From an uncultured Prevotella sp. (GTDB taxonomy: Bacteria; Bacteroidota; Bacteroidia; Bacteroidales; Bacteroidaceae): DNA of 64,000 bases. Every line of letters starts with the position of its first letter. Position 1 is the first letter of the stretch. A model generated the notes under the pieces. It saw only the letters and a list, made by a program, of their open reading frames with translations, did not search any database and was not told the DNA's origin. Both the position numbers and the translations under genes were made by a program. Below, in pieces: positions 8,156-16,274 of this stretch. The DNA lies in the NCBI GenBank assembly GCA_946186115.1, contig CAMHLV010000001.1, forward strand, positions 1 through 64,000. The letters are read 5' to 3'.

Positions 8156-9318
8156 TACTTCAGAATTTGTTTACTTACATAGACTGGTTATTGTTTGTCC
8201 TTGTGGCCTTGACGGTGCTGTATCTTGGCTTCTATGCTTTGGCATCGTTAATAGTAAGGCATAGCGATACTCCAAAGACGAAGAGAGAAAACCGCTTTAT
8301 CATTCTCATACCATCGTACAAGGGAGGAAAAAGTCTGGAACGTACGGTAAAATCCATCTTGGGACAATCATACCCGCAACGATTGTTTGACGTCACCGTT
8401 ATCGCTGACCATGAGGATGAAATGACGCTGTTCCATCTTGCCCAACAGCCTATCACCTTGCTCACGCCAAGCTTTGAGAAGAGTTCCACGACAAAGTCGC
8501 TTCAGTTGGCTATTAACAACCTTCCGCAGTTTAAGATTTATGATACGGTGTTAATTCTTGAGGCAGGAGATGTCGTTGAAAACGAATTCCTGGAATCGAT
8601 GAACGATGCATATGAGTCGGCAGGAACAAAAGCCATCCAGGCACATAAGTTGTCGCTGAACCGCGATACCACATCAGCACGACTTGAGGCTGTTTTCGAA
8701 GAGATAAACAACTCCATCTTCCGACGTGGACACATCACCATAGGACTTTCGTCGGCCCTTGCCAGTTCTGGTATGGTATTTGATTTCAATTGGTTCAAAG
8801 AGCACATACTTGCTGCCAATCTAACATGGGAAGATAAGATGCTCGAAGCACAGCTGTTACGCGAACACATATATGTTGACTATTTCGACAAGATTCATGT
8901 TTACAATGAGAAAGTACGTAAGGCAGAAGAATTCAACCGCCAGCACCGGAATTATATACTGACGCATATTCGCACCGTGTTACGCAACTTCCGACATATG
9001 CCGATAGCATTGTTCAATCGTCAATACGACCTGTTGGACAAAATCATCCAGTGGACGCTTCTACCTCGTATGGTTATGATGGCCATCATTATCTTCATGT
9101 CGGTAGTATGCCCTGCTATATCTATTGCAGCAGCATTCAAGTGGTGGGGGTTAATCGCTGTCATTCTGTTTATTTTCGCACTGGGTACACCCGACTATCT
9201 TGTTGACGATAAATGGGACAGCACATTTATGAAACTACCAGTAATAGTATTCAGTTCACTACTGGAAAAGTTTAAGATTGGAAGAATAATCAAGGAAAAA
9301 GTAAACATCAAGCAATAA
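8152..9318 (+). CDS. Membrane glycosyltransferase family 2 homologue, probably catalytically inactive
   Basis: 388 residues with an N-terminal membrane helix (about residues 12-35), a GT2 domain and two C-terminal membrane helices (about 300-345). It is a clear paralogue of the next gene: both share EEINNSIFR/EEINNTIFR, IGLSSAL and LDKIIQW/IDKTIQQ. The processive-GT2 motifs have decayed here: the metal-binding DxD is EAG (residues 137-139; DAD in the neighbour) and QxxRW is QHRNY (264-268; QRLRW in the neighbour). The WED acidic motif is kept. It is therefore likely a non-catalytic partner or regulator of the next enzyme. Overlaps the preceding gene by 4 bp and is 3 bp before the next. Confidence 0.82.
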   Translation: MILQNLFTYIDWLLFVLVALTVLYLGFYALASLIVRHSDTPKTKRENRFIILIPSYKGGKSLERTVKSILGQSYPQRLFDVTVIADHEDEMTLFHLAQQPITLLTPSFEKSSTTKSLQLAINNLPQFKIYDTVLILEAGDVVENEFLESMNDAYESAGTKAIQAHKLSLNRDTTSARLEAVFEEINNSIFRRGHITIGLSSALASSGMVFDFNWFKEHILAANLTWEDKMLEAQLLREHIYVDYFDKIHVYNEKVRKAEEFNRQHRNYILTHIRTVLRNFRHMPIALFNRQYDLLDKIIQWTLLPRMVMMAIIIFMSVVCPAISIAAAFKWWGLIAVILFIFALGTPDYLVDDKWDSTFMKLPVIVFSSLLEKFKIGRIIKEKVNIKQ

Positions 9319-9321
9319 ACT

Positions 9322-10545
9322 ATGCTCTGGCACCTGATACATATTGTAGATATTCTATTGTGGCTGTTTATGGCCGCATCTGTTCTATACATTCTCTTCT
9401 TTGCTCTTGTGTCAACACTTTGGAAGAAGCGTGTATCGCCTCTTACTATGTTCCTTACAGGCAAAGCGTTGGCATTAAGAAAGAAAGAGTATTTTACATA
9501 TCTTATACTCTACCCCGCCTACAACGAAGACCGGGTAATAGTATCGTCAGTGCACAAATTCCTCGGACAATACTATCCTTATGAGTGCTTTCATGTGGTA
9601 GTAATATCCGACCATATGCAGCCTTCAACTAACCAGCAGTTGAGCGAATTACCCATAACCTTACTGCAACCACAGTTTCAGAAGAGCAGCAAGGCCAAGG
9701 CCATGCAGTATGCCATGGATTACATAAAGGAGCATGGTGTTGGCAAACAAGGGACAGAAGACTTTGATTTCGTAGTAATACTCGATGCCGACAATGTTGT
9801 AGAGCCTCACTTTCTGAGCCAGTTGAATGAAGATTGTGCTAAAGGCTACAAGGCTATACAGTGCCACCGTTGCGCAAAGAATAACGACAACGACATTGCT
9901 GTTCTTGATGGTGTCAGCGAAGAAATCAACAATACAATATTCCGCAAGGCCCACAACCGCATTGGTTTGTCGTCAGCACTTATCGGCTCGGGCATGTGTT
10001 TCGACTATAAATGGTTTAAGGAGAATGTTTACAATCTCACTACAGCAGGAGAAGACCGTGAACTTGAGGCATTATTGCTGAAGCAGAAAGTATATATTCA
10101 CTATGAGCCACATATTCATGTGTTCGACGAGAAAGTAAGTAATAAGGATAATTTCCAGAAACAGCGCCTACGCTGGATGACTGCACAGATACAGAGTCTT
10201 ATCTCTCTGCTGTCATATCTCCCAAAGGCTATTGTTACTCTCAATCTCGACTTTATTGACAAGACTATCCAGCAAGCACTTATACCCCGTTCCATCCTTG
10301 TTGTGGCCACATTCGGAATGTCCGTAGTCATGACAATCATTTCAATACCCTGGTGTATTAAATGGTGGATTCTATTTCTTGCGGTATGCATAGCATTGTA
10401 TGTTGCCACTCCAAAGCAGTTGCGAAGCCATTCCGTCTTCGGAAAGATTATGTCATTGCCAATGCTAGTATGGAAGATGATACTCAACATTCTGAAGATA
10501 GACCGCAAGAATACCGACTTCATCCATACGAGTCACGACAAATAG
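9322..10545 (+). CDS. Membrane glycosyltransferase family 2 (processive type)
   Basis: 407 residues. N-terminal membrane helix (about 8-32), GT2 domain with YPAYNED, VVVISDH, DAD at 155-157, GED at 243-245 and QRLRW at 281-285, then two C-terminal membrane helices. All four motifs of the cellulose/hyaluronan-synthase-like group are intact, so it should be active, transferring sugar from a nucleotide donor at the inner membrane. Its tandem paralogue directly upstream has lost two of these motifs. It belongs to the operon starting at 7247 and is followed 33 bp later by the flippase gene. Confidence 0.88.
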   Translation: MLWHLIHIVDILLWLFMAASVLYILFFALVSTLWKKRVSPLTMFLTGKALALRKKEYFTYLILYPAYNEDRVIVSSVHKFLGQYYPYECFHVVVISDHMQPSTNQQLSELPITLLQPQFQKSSKAKAMQYAMDYIKEHGVGKQGTEDFDFVVILDADNVVEPHFLSQLNEDCAKGYKAIQCHRCAKNNDNDIAVLDGVSEEINNTIFRKAHNRIGLSSALIGSGMCFDYKWFKENVYNLTTAGEDRELEALLLKQKVYIHYEPHIHVFDEKVSNKDNFQKQRLRWMTAQIQSLISLLSYLPKAIVTLNLDFIDKTIQQALIPRSILVVATFGMSVVMTIISIPWCIKWWILFLAVCIALYVATPKQLRSHSVFGKIMSLPMLVWKMILNILKIDRKNTDFIHTSHDK

Positions 10546-10578
10546 CCAGCCTGTTTCTCACAACAATATTATTTACCA

Positions 10579-12132
10579 ATGGGCGAGAGGGTACATAGAA
10601 GCGTGATGAATGTAAAGGTAGGAATTGTGTTTTATGTCCTATCTTTGATACCAGCATTTTTCGCCCGCAAAGTGTTCCTCGACTGTCTCGGAGCAGAATT
10701 CATCGGTATGACGGGCATGCTGATGAATATTTTGTCATTCCTCTCAATTGCTGAATTAGGCATCGGCACCAGCATAGTGTATTTCCTTTACAAGCCCTTA
10801 CAGCAAGACGACCATGCTAAAGTATGCGAAGTAATGTCTATGCTTGCCTGGTTGTATCGCTGTATAGGTTTCATTATAGGAGGTTGCGGATTCGTGGTGA
10901 GCTTGTTCTTCCCGTGGTGGTTTGGTAACCTTTCCACAGGACTGCCTCTTGTTTACTTTGCCTTCTATTCATTTCTCGCCTCGTCAATGGCAGGCTATAT
11001 ATTCAATTACAAGCATCTGCTAGTTGGAGCCAATCAGAAACAATATCTGGTGAATGCCTACATGCAGTCAATTTCTATAGTACAAAGCATCACTCAGATT
11101 ATACTTGCATGGTACTATCGAAATCTCTGGCTATGGGTTGTCGTAGGATTGATATTCACCATTATTGGTATCACTATCTTCAATATTCGTATCAGGCAAC
11201 TATATCCCTGGCTACATGTCAATCTGAAAGAAGGGCGTCAGAATCTGAAGAAATACCCGGAAGTACTTCGCAAGACACGGCAGATTTTCGTGCAGCGTAT
11301 CAAGGACTTCATACTCTATCGAAGCGACGAGATTCTGGTTGGAATATTCGTCAACGTAGTTAAGGTGGCCTACTATGGCAACTACACTATCATAACTAGC
11401 AAACTCGTTTTCCTGGTCAATATCCTCAGCGACGGCATGAGTGCCGGAGTCGGAAACCTTGTTGCCGAGGGGAATATCAAGAACACGATGAAAGTATTCT
11501 GGGAACTAATGGCCTTGCGATTCGTAAATACCGGCATGGTGGTTTTCGCACTTCTGCTCTTGATACAACCATTCATCGGCTGCTGGTTCGGCAAACAGTA
11601 TATATTAGACGATGTAATATTATATCTGTTAACATTCAATCTTTTTATTTACATTTCGCGTGGTGTCGTTGATATGTACATTTCTGCCCACGGGCTATTC
11701 TCTGATGTATGGGCTGCATGGACCGAACTGTTCCTCAACCTTGCAATAACTATTAGCCTTGCACCATTCTTGGGTATCCCCGGTATTCTGTTAGGAAAAA
11801 TCCTGAGCGTATTCTTTATTGCTTTATTGTGGAAACCATACTTCCTGTTCTCGCGCGGTCTGAAGATAAGTTTTTACATATATTGGAAAGGCATGATGCC
11901 ATATTATCTAATCCTGGCAGTGTTTGCGGCTATCTCTTTGTTGCTTCGTACATACGTGGTAATACCTATATTCGACACACTGCCGCTTCTGGTATTATGC
12001 TTTTTCGTGATATACCTTCCCTTGATGATCTTGTATATGCTTACGCTACTTGCTGCAACGAATGGAATGAAATATTTTGTAGCCCGCAAGCCTGTTTTGG
12101 CAAAAAAGTTACATTTCTTCTTCGGGAAATGA
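10579..12132 (+). CDS. Wzx-like polysaccharide flippase (MATE/MOP superfamily)
   Basis: 517 residues, almost entirely hydrophobic with about 12 predicted membrane segments. Features such as GAEFIGMTGMLMNILSFLSIAELGIGTSIVYFLYKPL are typical of the RfbX/Wzx group, which flips undecaprenyl-linked oligosaccharides to the periplasm. It is the last gene of the polysaccharide run and completes a Wzx/Wzy set with the polymerase at 4280. The ORF start at 10579 is accepted; MNVKVG nine residues later is an alternative start. Confidence 0.87.
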   Translation: MGERVHRSVMNVKVGIVFYVLSLIPAFFARKVFLDCLGAEFIGMTGMLMNILSFLSIAELGIGTSIVYFLYKPLQQDDHAKVCEVMSMLAWLYRCIGFIIGGCGFVVSLFFPWWFGNLSTGLPLVYFAFYSFLASSMAGYIFNYKHLLVGANQKQYLVNAYMQSISIVQSITQIILAWYYRNLWLWVVVGLIFTIIGITIFNIRIRQLYPWLHVNLKEGRQNLKKYPEVLRKTRQIFVQRIKDFILYRSDEILVGIFVNVVKVAYYGNYTIITSKLVFLVNILSDGMSAGVGNLVAEGNIKNTMKVFWELMALRFVNTGMVVFALLLLIQPFIGCWFGKQYILDDVILYLLTFNLFIYISRGVVDMYISAHGLFSDVWAAWTELFLNLAITISLAPFLGIPGILLGKILSVFFIALLWKPYFLFSRGLKISFYIYWKGMMPYYLILAVFAAISLLLRTYVVIPIFDTLPLLVLCFFVIYLPLMILYMLTLLAATNGMKYFVARKPVLAKKLHFFFGK

Positions 12133-12164
12133 GATAAACACTAACAAACACAAATATTAATACT

Positions 12165-13349
12165 ATGATGAAAGATTTTAATTTCTATGCCCCAACCCGA
12201 GTGGTTTTCGGAAGAAAGGCTGAAGAACAAATTGGCAATCTTGTGATTAACAATAAGGCTCATAAGGTTCTCATACACTATGGCGGCGGATCTGCAGATC
12301 GTTCTGGACTACTTACGGTTGTCAGGGAACAACTGAAATCTGCAGGACTTAAATATGTTGAGATGGGAGGCGTGGTCCCCAACCCACTGCTATCGAAAGT
12401 ATATGAAGGTATCGAATTATGCAGGAAAGAGCAGGTGGACTTCATCCTTGCCGTTGGCGGCGGAAGCGTTATCGATTCAGCAAAGGCTATAGGATACGGC
12501 GTTCCTTATGAAGGCGACGTATGGGATTTCTGGGCAGGACAAGCCACACCAATAGAGTGTTTGCCTATCGGTGTGGTGCTCACCATACCTGCTGCCGGGA
12601 GTGAAATGTCAAGCAGTTGCGTAATAACCAAAGACGAAGGACTCATTAAGCGTGGTATAAACAGCGACTTGTGCCGATGCCGCTTTGCAGTGATGAATCC
12701 CGAGCGAACGTTTACACTGCCTCCATACCAGACGGCTGCAGGTGCTACCGATATTATGATGCACACGATGGAACGGTATTTCTCTAAATACGAAGACATG
12801 AAACTTACTGACGCTATCAGCGAGGCACTCCTGCGTACGGTAAAGGACTCTGCCCTGGCTGTGATGGCAAATCCCCAGGACTATCGCAATCGTGCTCAGA
12901 TAATGTGGGCAGGATCTCTGGCTCATAACGATCTTACTGAATGCGGTACAGAGAAGGATTTTGCCACCCATAGACTGGAACATGAACTGAGTGCATTGTT
13001 CGGAGTAACTCATGGCGCAGGATTAGCAGCCCTGTGGCCTTGGTGGGCTCGCTATATTAAGGAGAAACACCTAAGCAGATTCGTTCAGTTTGCAGTAAAT
13101 GTCATGGGAGTAGAAAACGACTTCGCCCATCCCGATGAAACCGCAGAAAAAGGCATATGTGCCATCGAGGATTTCTACAGGAAAATCGGAATGCCTACAA
13201 ACATTCACGAACTGCTGGGGAGAGAGATTACTCCCGATGAAATCGAAATTATGGTGGATAAATGCTCTCGAGGAGGCACCATCACCTTGGGTGCAATAGA
13301 GGTTCTCGATGCCAATGACATGCGAAATATCTATAACATGGCAAGATAA
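12165..13349 (+). CDS. Iron-containing alcohol dehydrogenase (butanol dehydrogenase-like)
   Basis: 394 residues, the usual family length. It opens with NFYAPTRVVFG, carries the nucleotide-binding GGGSVIDSAKAI motif, and has the metal-site segments ATDIMMHTMERYF, HRLEHELSALF and THGAGLAALWPWW, with the Asp and His ligands in place. It matches the YqhD/BDH group of NAD(P)H-dependent enzymes that reduce aldehydes in the cytoplasm. The second Met (12168) is an equally good start. It follows the polysaccharide operon by 32 bp but has no obvious role in it, so it may be the next metabolic unit with read-through. Confidence 0.9.
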   Translation: MMKDFNFYAPTRVVFGRKAEEQIGNLVINNKAHKVLIHYGGGSADRSGLLTVVREQLKSAGLKYVEMGGVVPNPLLSKVYEGIELCRKEQVDFILAVGGGSVIDSAKAIGYGVPYEGDVWDFWAGQATPIECLPIGVVLTIPAAGSEMSSSCVITKDEGLIKRGINSDLCRCRFAVMNPERTFTLPPYQTAAGATDIMMHTMERYFSKYEDMKLTDAISEALLRTVKDSALAVMANPQDYRNRAQIMWAGSLAHNDLTECGTEKDFATHRLEHELSALFGVTHGAGLAALWPWWARYIKEKHLSRFVQFAVNVMGVENDFAHPDETAEKGICAIEDFYRKIGMPTNIHELLGREITPDEIEIMVDKCSRGGTITLGAIEVLDANDMRNIYNMAR

Positions 13350-13390
13350 GCTTTCTTTGTAATGCTATCTGTCGATAGAGCGCCAATAGA

Positions 13391-14008
13391 TTATTCATCT
13401 TTTAATGTTGGCAACGACAGATGATAGCGAACAGCCAAGAAACGTATGAGACAAGTGACGGTAAACGATACTATTACCGTCACTTCAATTTGTGCATGAC
13501 AACAGTCTAACACCCAATAAGTTATACCACCAACAACAGCCGCCATGGCATATATCTCCCTATGGAATATCACCGGTTCGTTGTTTAACAGCACGTCACG
13601 GATAACACCGCCGGCTGAACCGGTGATGCATCCCATAATAATTGCCACCCAGTAAGGTTGTCCGAAAGCCAGCGATTTCTGAATGCCAGCTATTGTGAAC
13701 AAGGCAAGTCCCAACGTATCGAAAACAAACCATGTGTTGTTCAGTCGCTCCAGATTCTTGGCAAAAACAATAACAAATACCAAGGCGAGAGCCGTACAAA
13801 TCATGTAAAACGGGTTAGTCATCCAAAACGGAGTGGCCCCCAACATAACATCACGTATGGTTCCGCCGCCAATGGCAACAGCTATACCGCAAACATACCC
13901 GCCAAACCAGTCGAAGTGTTTGGCTGCAGCATGGCGGATACCAGAAATAGCAAAGGCAAAAGTGCCCATGAATTCGATTACCTGAGTAACAATCTCGTTG
14001 TATTCCAT
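13391..14008 (-). CDS. TRIC-family membrane protein (YicG/YadS, UPF0126)
   Basis: 205 residues with about seven hydrophobic segments arranged as two similar halves. Each half holds the family glycine-rich signature: AIGGGTIRDVMLG in the first and GSAGGVIRDVLLN in the second. Homologues of the trimeric intracellular cation channel family occur widely in bacteria and form homotrimeric channels in the inner membrane; their physiological role is poorly defined. It starts 4 bp after rarA and is likely translated from the same mRNA. Confidence 0.88.
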   Translation of the reverse strand: MEYNEIVTQVIEFMGTFAFAISGIRHAAAKHFDWFGGYVCGIAVAIGGGTIRDVMLGATPFWMTNPFYMICTALALVFVIVFAKNLERLNNTWFVFDTLGLALFTIAGIQKSLAFGQPYWVAIIMGCITGSAGGVIRDVLLNNEPVIFHREIYAMAAVVGGITYWVLDCCHAQIEVTVIVSFTVTCLIRFLAVRYHLSLPTLKDE

Positions 14009-14012
14009 CTTT

Positions 14013-15284
14013 TTATTCGTACCTTTTTCCCCAGTAGTTCACCATCCGCTCATACAGTTTCTCTTCAGACGGCGAATGTTGTCCCTGCCATATTCTTTCA
14101 CCGACGAGGGCATCAGGCAGATATTGTTGCGGAGTGAAATGTCCGGTAAAATCATGGGGATACTTATATCCGTCACTATAGCCCAAATCCTTCATCAACT
14201 TGGTAGGAGCATTGCGCAGATGAAGCGGAACGGGTTGATTTCCCGTCTGTCTGACTAATGCCAGGGCCTTGTCGATGGCCAAATATGCAGAATTGCTTTT
14301 GGGCGATGTGGCCAGATATACAGCACATTCTGCCAAAGGGATTCTTCCTTCGGGCCACCCTATCTTCATTACAGTGTCGAAAGCTGCATTTGCCAACAAC
14401 AGAGCATTCGGGTTTGCCAGTCCGATATCCTCTGCTGCCGAGATTACCAGTCGGCGGGCAATAAACTGCGGATCTTCCCCACCCTCTATCATCCGGGCCA
14501 TCCAGTAAAGGGCAGCATCAGGATCAGAGCCACGTATAGACTTGATAAATGCAGATATGATGTCATAGTGCATTTCGCCATCTTTATCATATGCGAGAGG
14601 ATTCTGCTGAAGCGTATTTTCCACCATTTCATCAGTAACAACAACTTCATCCGTTGCAGAAGCATCCACTACTAACTCCAAAATATTCAGCAACTTACGA
14701 GCATCACCGCCACTATATCGCAAGATAGCACCGTTCTCTTCCAATCGTATGTTACGCTCTTTGAGATAGACATCACGTTCAAGAGCCCTCTCTAGCAACA
14801 TTACGAGATCTTCTTTTTCAAGCGACTTCAGCACATAGAGCTGACATCGTGAGAGCAACGGACGGATAACCTCAAATGACGGATTCTCTGTCGTTGCACC
14901 TATAAGCGTTACCACACCTTTCTCCACAGCGCCAAGTAGCGAGTCTTGCTGTGATTTTGAGAAACGATGAATTTCATCTATAAACAATATGGGAGATGTC
15001 TCATTAAAGAAACGTCCTTTCTGCGCACGCTCAATCACCTCACGCACATCTTTCACGCCACTTGTAACTGCAGACAGAGTATAGAACGGAGTATCGAGCC
15101 GTTTTGCTATTATCTGGGCAAGAGTAGTCTTACCTACTCCCGGTGGCCCCCAGAGGATGAACGACGATATATGCCCCGACTCTATCATTTTGCGCAGCAC
15201 AGCATCCTTGCCTACCAGATGCTTCTGGCCAATATAGTCGTCGAGTGTGCGCGGACGCATTCTTTCTGCTAATGGTTCTGTCAT
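14013..15284 (-). CDS. rarA: Replication-associated recombination protein A (RarA/MgsA)
   Basis: 423 residues, normal length. AAA+ ATPase with Walker A GPPGVGKTT (residues 46-54), Walker B ILFIDEIHRF (99-108), sensor GATTENPSF and the C-terminal tetramerisation region ending in a clamp-loader-like helical domain (DGYKYPHDFTGHFTPQQYLPD). RarA acts at stalled replication forks together with SSB. It opens MTEPLAERMRPRTLDDYIGQ, which fits family N-termini. A TACTTTTG promoter box lies upstream, divergent from the acidic hypothetical gene. Confidence 0.95.
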   Translation of the reverse strand: MTEPLAERMRPRTLDDYIGQKHLVGKDAVLRKMIESGHISSFILWGPPGVGKTTLAQIIAKRLDTPFYTLSAVTSGVKDVREVIERAQKGRFFNETSPILFIDEIHRFSKSQQDSLLGAVEKGVVTLIGATTENPSFEVIRPLLSRCQLYVLKSLEKEDLVMLLERALERDVYLKERNIRLEENGAILRYSGGDARKLLNILELVVDASATDEVVVTDEMVENTLQQNPLAYDKDGEMHYDIISAFIKSIRGSDPDAALYWMARMIEGGEDPQFIARRLVISAAEDIGLANPNALLLANAAFDTVMKIGWPEGRIPLAECAVYLATSPKSNSAYLAIDKALALVRQTGNQPVPLHLRNAPTKLMKDLGYSDGYKYPHDFTGHFTPQQYLPDALVGERIWQGQHSPSEEKLYERMVNYWGKRYE

Positions 15285-15335
15285 TTTGTCCTTGATCCTT
15301 ACGGTTATTACACCCTACACCACGATTGGTTTCTG

Positions 15336-15343
15336 CAAAAGTA
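15336..15343 (-). promoter_or_regulatory. -7 box of promoter for rarA
   Basis: Reverse strand reads TACTTTTG, one of two divergent TAnnTTTG boxes in the 163-bp gap between rarA and the acidic hypothetical gene. The leader would be about 45 bases. Confidence 0.6.
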
Positions 15344-15406
15344 GTGTATTTTGGAGAAATTACAAAAAATATCGCAAAAAAACTTGTGAATAGCAAATAA
15401 AGTATG

Positions 15407-15414
15407 TATTTTTG
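15407..15414 (+). promoter_or_regulatory. -7 box of promoter for the acidic hypothetical gene
   Basis: TATTTTTG on the plus strand, 33 bp before the ATG at 15448, matches TAnnTTTG. The predicted leader is about 27 bases. Confidence 0.65.
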
Positions 15415-15447
15415 CACATGAAATGTAAACATCATTAAGTATTATAT

Positions 15448-16242
15448 ATGAAAGAAGCTAAGACCAACAAGACAGTTAACCTCAAGACGCTGACAAAGAG
15501 CACCGTCTGGGATGTTCAGGAGAACGACATTTTCCGCATGCTCGAAGCAGGCGAGAAGGATGCAGAGCTGAAAGACAGCATGAAGAGATACATCGACATC
15601 ATCAAGACTGCATTTACAATTGAGGAACTTAAGGATGACGACAAACAGACAAAGCAGAAATATACCAAACTGGGGTACAAAGTGGGAGCCGTAAAGATTG
15701 CCGACGATGTACAGGTGATTATGGCAATCAAAAAGCGCCCCATTACCCGAGTCACCGACCTGACATACGAGAACATCCGCCACATCTCGGCAGCAAAGCT
15801 CATAGAAGTGCTCGACCGCAATTTCGGCGGAGGCTGGGACTCACTGTCGCAGTCGATACAGGATATTATAGAAAGTGGTTTCGACATTTCCACTACAACC
15901 CTTCCCAAAGACCGGCTCCACAAAAAGGGTGGCATGTATGAAAAAAAGGTTGCCGACGGGTACGAAGTACTGGAAGTGGCTAAAGGCAGTTGGGTAGAAG
16001 CCATTTTTGCCAAACTGAAGCCCGAGACCATTAAGCCGCGCATGACATTCGACGAGACTCATGAAGGAGACGAAGACGAGGAGATAGAAGACACCTACAA
16101 CCGTCCCGACGATGATGATGAAATCGTAGAAGAGCCAAACGATGACGACATCAACGAGGACAACTATCGCACTACATTTGCCATAGAGTCAGATCCCGAC
16201 GAGGATGCCGAGAGCTATTCCGACCTCATTGCAGACGAATAA
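15448..16242 (+). CDS. Conserved-looking hypothetical protein with strongly acidic C-terminus
   Basis: 264 residues; I do not recognise the family. The N-terminal ~200 residues are soluble and mixed charge, with a segment (DLTYENIRHISAAKLIEVLDRNFGGGWDSLSQ) that could be a small alpha-helical module, followed by a short strand-rich part (MYEKKVADGYEVLEVAKGSWVEAIFAK). The last ~65 residues are dominated by Asp and Glu (GDEDEEIEDTYNRPDDDDE). No signal peptide or membrane helix, so cytoplasmic. It has its own promoter and lies 32 bp before the pyrophosphatase gene. Acidic tails of this kind occur in DNA mimics, chaperones and SSB-like proteins, but nothing here favours one. Confidence 0.8.
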   Translation: MKEAKTNKTVNLKTLTKSTVWDVQENDIFRMLEAGEKDAELKDSMKRYIDIIKTAFTIEELKDDDKQTKQKYTKLGYKVGAVKIADDVQVIMAIKKRPITRVTDLTYENIRHISAAKLIEVLDRNFGGGWDSLSQSIQDIIESGFDISTTTLPKDRLHKKGGMYEKKVADGYEVLEVAKGSWVEAIFAKLKPETIKPRMTFDETHEGDEDEEIEDTYNRPDDDDEIVEEPNDDDINEDNYRTTFAIESDPDEDAESYSDLIADE

Positions 16243-16274
16243 CCCAAAACCATAAATAGAAAACTAAATTTAGT

